Translations under genes and position numbers: made by a program
Shown: one piece after another, positions 30,096-32,597 of the stretch
How the letters are laid out: every line of letters begins with the position of its first letter
How positions within the stretch are numbered: the first letter of the stretch is position 1
Notes under the pieces: generated by a model
Database searches by the model: none
What the model was told of the DNA's origin: nothing
The model's input: the letters and a program-made list of their open reading frames with translations, nothing else
IMG/VR virus record: IMGVR_UViG_3300006790_000063
Span: 1 to 32,597 of that record
From: a virus
Length of the DNA stretch: 32,597 nucleotides
Strand: one strand, 5' to 3'

Positions 30096-31175
30096 TTAAC
30101 CATTCTTGGTGAAATACTCGCCACCACTCTTGCTGGTGTATTTGCTCTTAACAACATTAGCAGAGCCTTTGACGGATGTTGGGTTACCTTTCCTCTGGTT
30201 TACAAGAGGTGTGCCTTCGTCACCATCATCACCAACTTTATCAGTAACTTTACCATCCCCACCTTTACTACCTACGCTAGAAGTATGAGCGGATTTGACA
30301 ACGTTGTTTTTACCAGCTGGTCTTTCGGGGTTACCCTTTTTCTGATTAACTAATGGAGTGCCTAAATCTTCGGCTTCAATTTCCTCACCAAAGTAATTGA
30401 ACTCTTCGTCTTCATCTTCGGCATCTTCGTCTTCATCAGCTTTAGTTAAACGAGAGTCACCTTTATTATGGCCGTACTCCTGTTCATCTTCGTCTTCATC
30501 AGCTTTAGTTAAACGAGAATCGCCTTTATTGTGGCCGTATTCCTGTTCATCCTCGTCTCCGAGATCACCCTCTGGTTCCAAATCGGCTTCGTCATCTACA
30601 CCGTCAGTACCACCGTCAAGAACATCCACGAGAACGTCGTGAAGTTTCAATGCTAAATCTTTATCAATAGTAATGGTTATTTCGTCGCTAGATTCAATAT
30701 CATCACCAGCTTCGTCATCACCGATGCCGAGCTCGACTGCGTCGAAAGTTTCGTCATCCATCACTTCTTCGTATAAACGATCAAAAATAGACTTATTCTT
30801 TGCCATACTATTATTTATATTTTCTTTTGCAATTTTCTTGTTTTCCGCCTTAAAATATGTGTCAGCACCTTCGTCAGACATTTGTTTAACGTTGTATGCA
30901 TTTTCATCACTGATAGCGGGGTTGTCGGGATCTAATTCAACGCTGTGAAAATTGTCAGCTCCGGCTGGCCCAGAATTGTCTTGAACAAACCCTTTATATT
31001 GACCGGGGTTTGCAGCAGGCATTTTAGTTTTAACTTTCTTACCGGCTCTTTCATATGTTGAATTAATAGCCTTTCCAGGTTTTAATTGTTGTTTGGCAGC
31101 AGCTTTACCTGGCGGGTTGCCAGCTACAGCTGAATATGCTTCTTCAATTTGAATAAGATCTCGTTTTCTATTCAT
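30096..31175 (-). CDS. Acidic repeat-containing late protein
   Basis: The 359-residue protein starts MNRKRDLIQIEEAYSAV and is low in complexity. A central very acidic region holds two identical 21-residue repeats beginning DEDEQEYGHNKGDSRL. The C-terminal part has two copies of a GTPLVNQ(K/R)KGNP unit. The N-terminus is shared with the upstream gene (MNRKRDL) and contains I-E-E followed by Ala, close to the T4 prohead protease site. A virion-internal or scaffold-like role is likely but not shown. Its ATG overlaps the upstream gene by 8 bases, and it is closed by the terminator at 30028-30056. Confidence 0.7.
   Translation of the reverse strand: MNRKRDLIQIEEAYSAVAGNPPGKAAAKQQLKPGKAINSTYERAGKKVKTKMPAANPGQYKGFVQDNSGPAGADNFHSVELDPDNPAISDENAYNVKQMSDEGADTYFKAENKKIAKENINNSMAKNKSIFDRLYEEVMDDETFDAVELGIGDDEAGDDIESSDEITITIDKDLALKLHDVLVDVLDGGTDGVDDEADLEPEGDLGDEDEQEYGHNKGDSRLTKADEDEDEQEYGHNKGDSRLTKADEDEDAEDEDEEFNYFGEEIEAEDLGTPLVNQKKGNPERPAGKNNVVKSAHTSSVGSKGGDGKVTDKVGDDGDEGTPLVNQRKGNPTSVKGSANVVKSKYTSKSGGEYFTKNG
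30424..30549 (-). repeat. 63-bp tandem repeat, two copies
   Basis: Two adjacent 63-base copies (30424-30486 and 30487-30549) differ at four silent positions and encode two identical 21-residue units rich in Asp, Glu and Gly. A short partial third copy starts at 30550. The silent differences suggest purifying selection on the peptide after duplication. Confidence 0.9.
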
Positions 31176-32133
31176 GACGTTTAATATTTAAGTAATTTTC
31201 TGCTAATAAAGTCATATCCCTATCACCGTGTGAATTATATGACTCTTTTCTAGTGTGACCTGTTTTAGGGTTAAATAATCTTACCCCGGGTTTACCAGGT
31301 TCATCATCGTCTGTTTCATCAGAGTCGAAATAAGTTAAATCTGTTGGAATGCCTTTTTCTTCTTGTTCGTCTGGGTCATCTATATCAGGGCTACCACCCG
31401 ATTCAGGGTCATCAGGGGTATCTTGAGAAAATCTAGCAGATGTTTCACCTGGCTCTGCTTCACCCATTGTTTCATCACCCCAAGACTCGGGTTGTTGATT
31501 AGGGCCTAAATCTTCACCTTCCTCGTCCGCTATTTCAACATCTTCTTTACCTATTTCCGCGAAAAAATTACCGAAATCAACGACAATTGTTTCTCCCATA
31601 TCGGCGGCAACTTTACCTTGGTATGTTTCAATGCTTGAACCTGCTTTTAAATCATCTAGAGAAGGTTTAGATGTAAAACTAACCACTTTACCTTCATATG
31701 ACCCTGTTTCTTCATCCTCTAAATTTTCTACCGGGTTTTGATCTTCAGCTTCTTGTTTTAACTCTTGTCCAAAATCACTTGTTTGTTCATCTTCGTTAGC
31801 ATTAGCAAAACCAACATCAAAGGGCTGACCGTTTACGTTACCTTTAACGTCGACAAAAATAACAGCATCGGCTTCTTCTCTACTTTCCGGTGCATTTTTA
31901 CTCATAACGACTTCATTTTTATAAAAACCGTCTACTTTAGTTCTTAATTTGTTCACTGACCATCCCCTGTCGTTTAAATGTTTAATTGTCTCCATTTGAC
32001 GCCCAGTAGCTCTTCTATACTTTGGTTTTGCAAGTTGTTGGTCGCTTCTATTTGGTCTAGAAGGCCTAACGTTAGCTCCATAATGTGCTTCATATAATAA
32101 AGACACATTTTCTAGATCTCTTTTACGGTTCAT
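31168..32133 (-). CDS. Acidic late protein with shared MNRKRDL N-terminus
   Basis: The 321-residue protein starts MNRKRDLENVSLLYEAHYGA, then a basic stretch (residues 21-70) and a long acidic, Pro/Gly-rich region with DDEPGKPG-type segments. It shares its first seven residues with the next gene. LLYE followed by Ala is a good match to the L-x-E site cut by T4 prohead protease. A late-type box (AATAAATA) ends 5 bases before the ATG. No known family is recognised; a virion-internal or assembly protein is the likeliest class. Confidence 0.7.
   Translation of the reverse strand: MNRKRDLENVSLLYEAHYGANVRPSRPNRSDQQLAKPKYRRATGRQMETIKHLNDRGWSVNKLRTKVDGFYKNEVVMSKNAPESREEADAVIFVDVKGNVNGQPFDVGFANANEDEQTSDFGQELKQEAEDQNPVENLEDEETGSYEGKVVSFTSKPSLDDLKAGSSIETYQGKVAADMGETIVVDFGNFFAEIGKEDVEIADEEGEDLGPNQQPESWGDETMGEAEPGETSARFSQDTPDDPESGGSPDIDDPDEQEEKGIPTDLTYFDSDETDDDEPGKPGVRLFNPKTGHTRKESYNSHGDRDMTLLAENYLNIKRHE
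31185..31192 (-). promoter_or_regulatory. Possible late-type box (minus strand)
   Basis: On the minus strand the box reads CTTAAATA and lies 9 bases before the ATG of the 30096-31175 gene, inside the end of the upstream gene. The spacing differs from the five bases seen elsewhere, so it is less certain. Confidence 0.4.
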
Positions 32134-32138
32134 GCATA

Positions 32139-32146
32139 TATTTATT
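32139..32146 (-). promoter_or_regulatory. Late-type promoter box (minus strand)
   Basis: On the minus strand the box reads AATAAATA, ending 5 bases before the ATG at 32133. It is back to back with the plus-strand box of gp17. Confidence 0.68.
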
Positions 32147-32155
32147 CATTTTTTG

Positions 32156-32163
32156 GTTAAATA
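32156..32163 (+). promoter_or_regulatory. Late-type promoter box of gp17
   Basis: GTTAAATA ends exactly 5 bases before the ATG at 32169. Confidence 0.65.
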
Positions 32164-32168
32164 ATTGA

Positions 32169-32597
32169 ATGCAAAAGAATACCCGCGACTATTATTTGGG
32201 TAACCCTAACCTACCTACAGGTGATGCACAGTTTGAGTGGACACCAGATATGGTTAAACAGCTTAAGAAGGCAAAACAAAACCTTCTTTACTTTGCTGAA
32301 AACTATTTCTATATTGTTAACCTAGATAGAGGTCGTGAATTGATCGGGTTGCATTCATGTCAAAAAAGAGCGTTAAGGGGAATGAGGGATAATCGTTTCT
32401 TTATATTACTAGCTTCTAGGCAGATAGGCAAAACAACAATGATGACAATTTATACATTGTGGCATGCATGTTTTAATAGCGATCAACGTATATTAATTGT
32501 AGCTAACAAAGAAGGTACTGCAAAAGAAATATTTTCTCGTATTAGAATGGCTTATGAAGAGTTACCTAACTGGTTAAAACCTGGTGTTACAGAATAT
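32169..32597 (+). CDS. 17: Large terminase gp17, N-terminal part (runs off window)
   Basis: The 143 residues in the window are the start of the DNA-packaging ATPase and nuclease gp17. The Walker A motif is SRQIGKTT (83-90), nearly the T4 version (SRQLGKTT), followed by a helix and the strand ILIVANKEGTAKEIF near residue 110 typical of the family. The Walker B and nuclease motifs lie beyond the window. It drives ATP-dependent packaging into the prohead. It is read divergently from the acidic-protein genes. Confidence 0.93.
   Translation, partial: MQKNTRDYYLGNPNLPTGDAQFEWTPDMVKQLKKAKQNLLYFAENYFYIVNLDRGRELIGLHSCQKRALRGMRDNRFFILLASRQIGKTTMMTIYTLWHACFNSDQRILIVANKEGTAKEIFSRIRMAYEELPNWLKPGVTEY

Noticed and set aside
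30397-30948. Ser-rich open frames opposite the acidic repeat gene
   Set aside because: They are the complement of Asp/Glu codon runs (GAT, GAA, GAC) and show no independent coding sign.
1-32597. tRNA genes, CRISPR arrays, insertion sequences, integrase or attachment sites
   Set aside because: Reading both strands by eye, no cloverleaf with a TTCGA-type arm and CCA end, spaced repeats, transposase or integrase motif was found.

Overview
The window is a compact, AT-rich segment of a T4-type myovirus (order of genes and gene types resemble marine T4-like phages). Evidence is a near-complete T4 replication and recombination core (gp46, family B polymerase gp43, UvsX, gp41 helicase, a probable gp59 loader, gp32, a gp45-like clamp, FEN/RNase H exonuclease, gp61 primase) together with the start of the gp17 terminase ATPase. 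There is no stretch over 300 bases without a gene; the longest gap (about 91 bases) is the leader of gene 32. No tRNA, CRISPR array, insertion sequence or integrase was seen. The only host hint is a secreted HXXSHH (DUF1552) protein at 25014-26258, a family I know from Planctomycetota, Verrucomicrobiota and some other bacteria, so a marine host of that kind is a guess, not a conclusion.

Layout. 1-4000: glycosyltransferases around gp46. 4009-7752: polymerase, a RmlA-like nucleotidyltransferase and a small conserved protein, closed by a strong terminator. 7833-13677: UvsX, then an accessory block with an O-carbamoyltransferase, a QueC-like 7-deazaguanine enzyme, a stand-alone class II glutamine amidotransferase and a GDP-mannose 3,5-epimerase-like enzyme, with one opposite-strand late-type gene inserted. 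13698-19494: helicase, DHH phosphoesterase, probable gp59, gp32, a Pro/Gln-rich protein, clamp. 19509-21764: RmlD-like and RmlB sugar enzymes. 21795-24187: exonuclease and primase. 24170-28131: small late or unknown genes, including the HXXSHH protein, a small putative lipoprotein, an HTH protein and a membrane zinc-ribbon protein. 28128-32133 (minus strand): probable neck protein gp14, a nucleotidyltransferase, and two acidic proteins. 32169-end: gp17.

Regulation is the clearest new signal. Two promoter classes sit almost on top of start codons. Replication and accessory genes have TTGnnn, a 16-base spacer (17 twice) and a TATAAT-like box usually ending 5-11 bases before the start codon. Virion-type and a few other genes have a T4-late-type nnTAAATA box ending exactly 5 bases before the start codon in six cases (6 and 9 bases in two others). 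Both geometries predict leaderless or nearly leaderless mRNAs. Gene 32 is the marked exception, with a roughly 60-base leader holding a hairpin and an A-rich tract, as expected for autogenous control by gp32.

The sugar genes (RmlA, RmlB, RmlD-like, GDP-mannose epimerase-like), two or three glycosyltransferases and a carbamoyltransferase could together make and decorate a sugar on virion, DNA or host surface. QueC plus an adjacent class II amidotransferase suggest a 7-deazaguanine modification; the QueC has lost the usual zinc cysteines.
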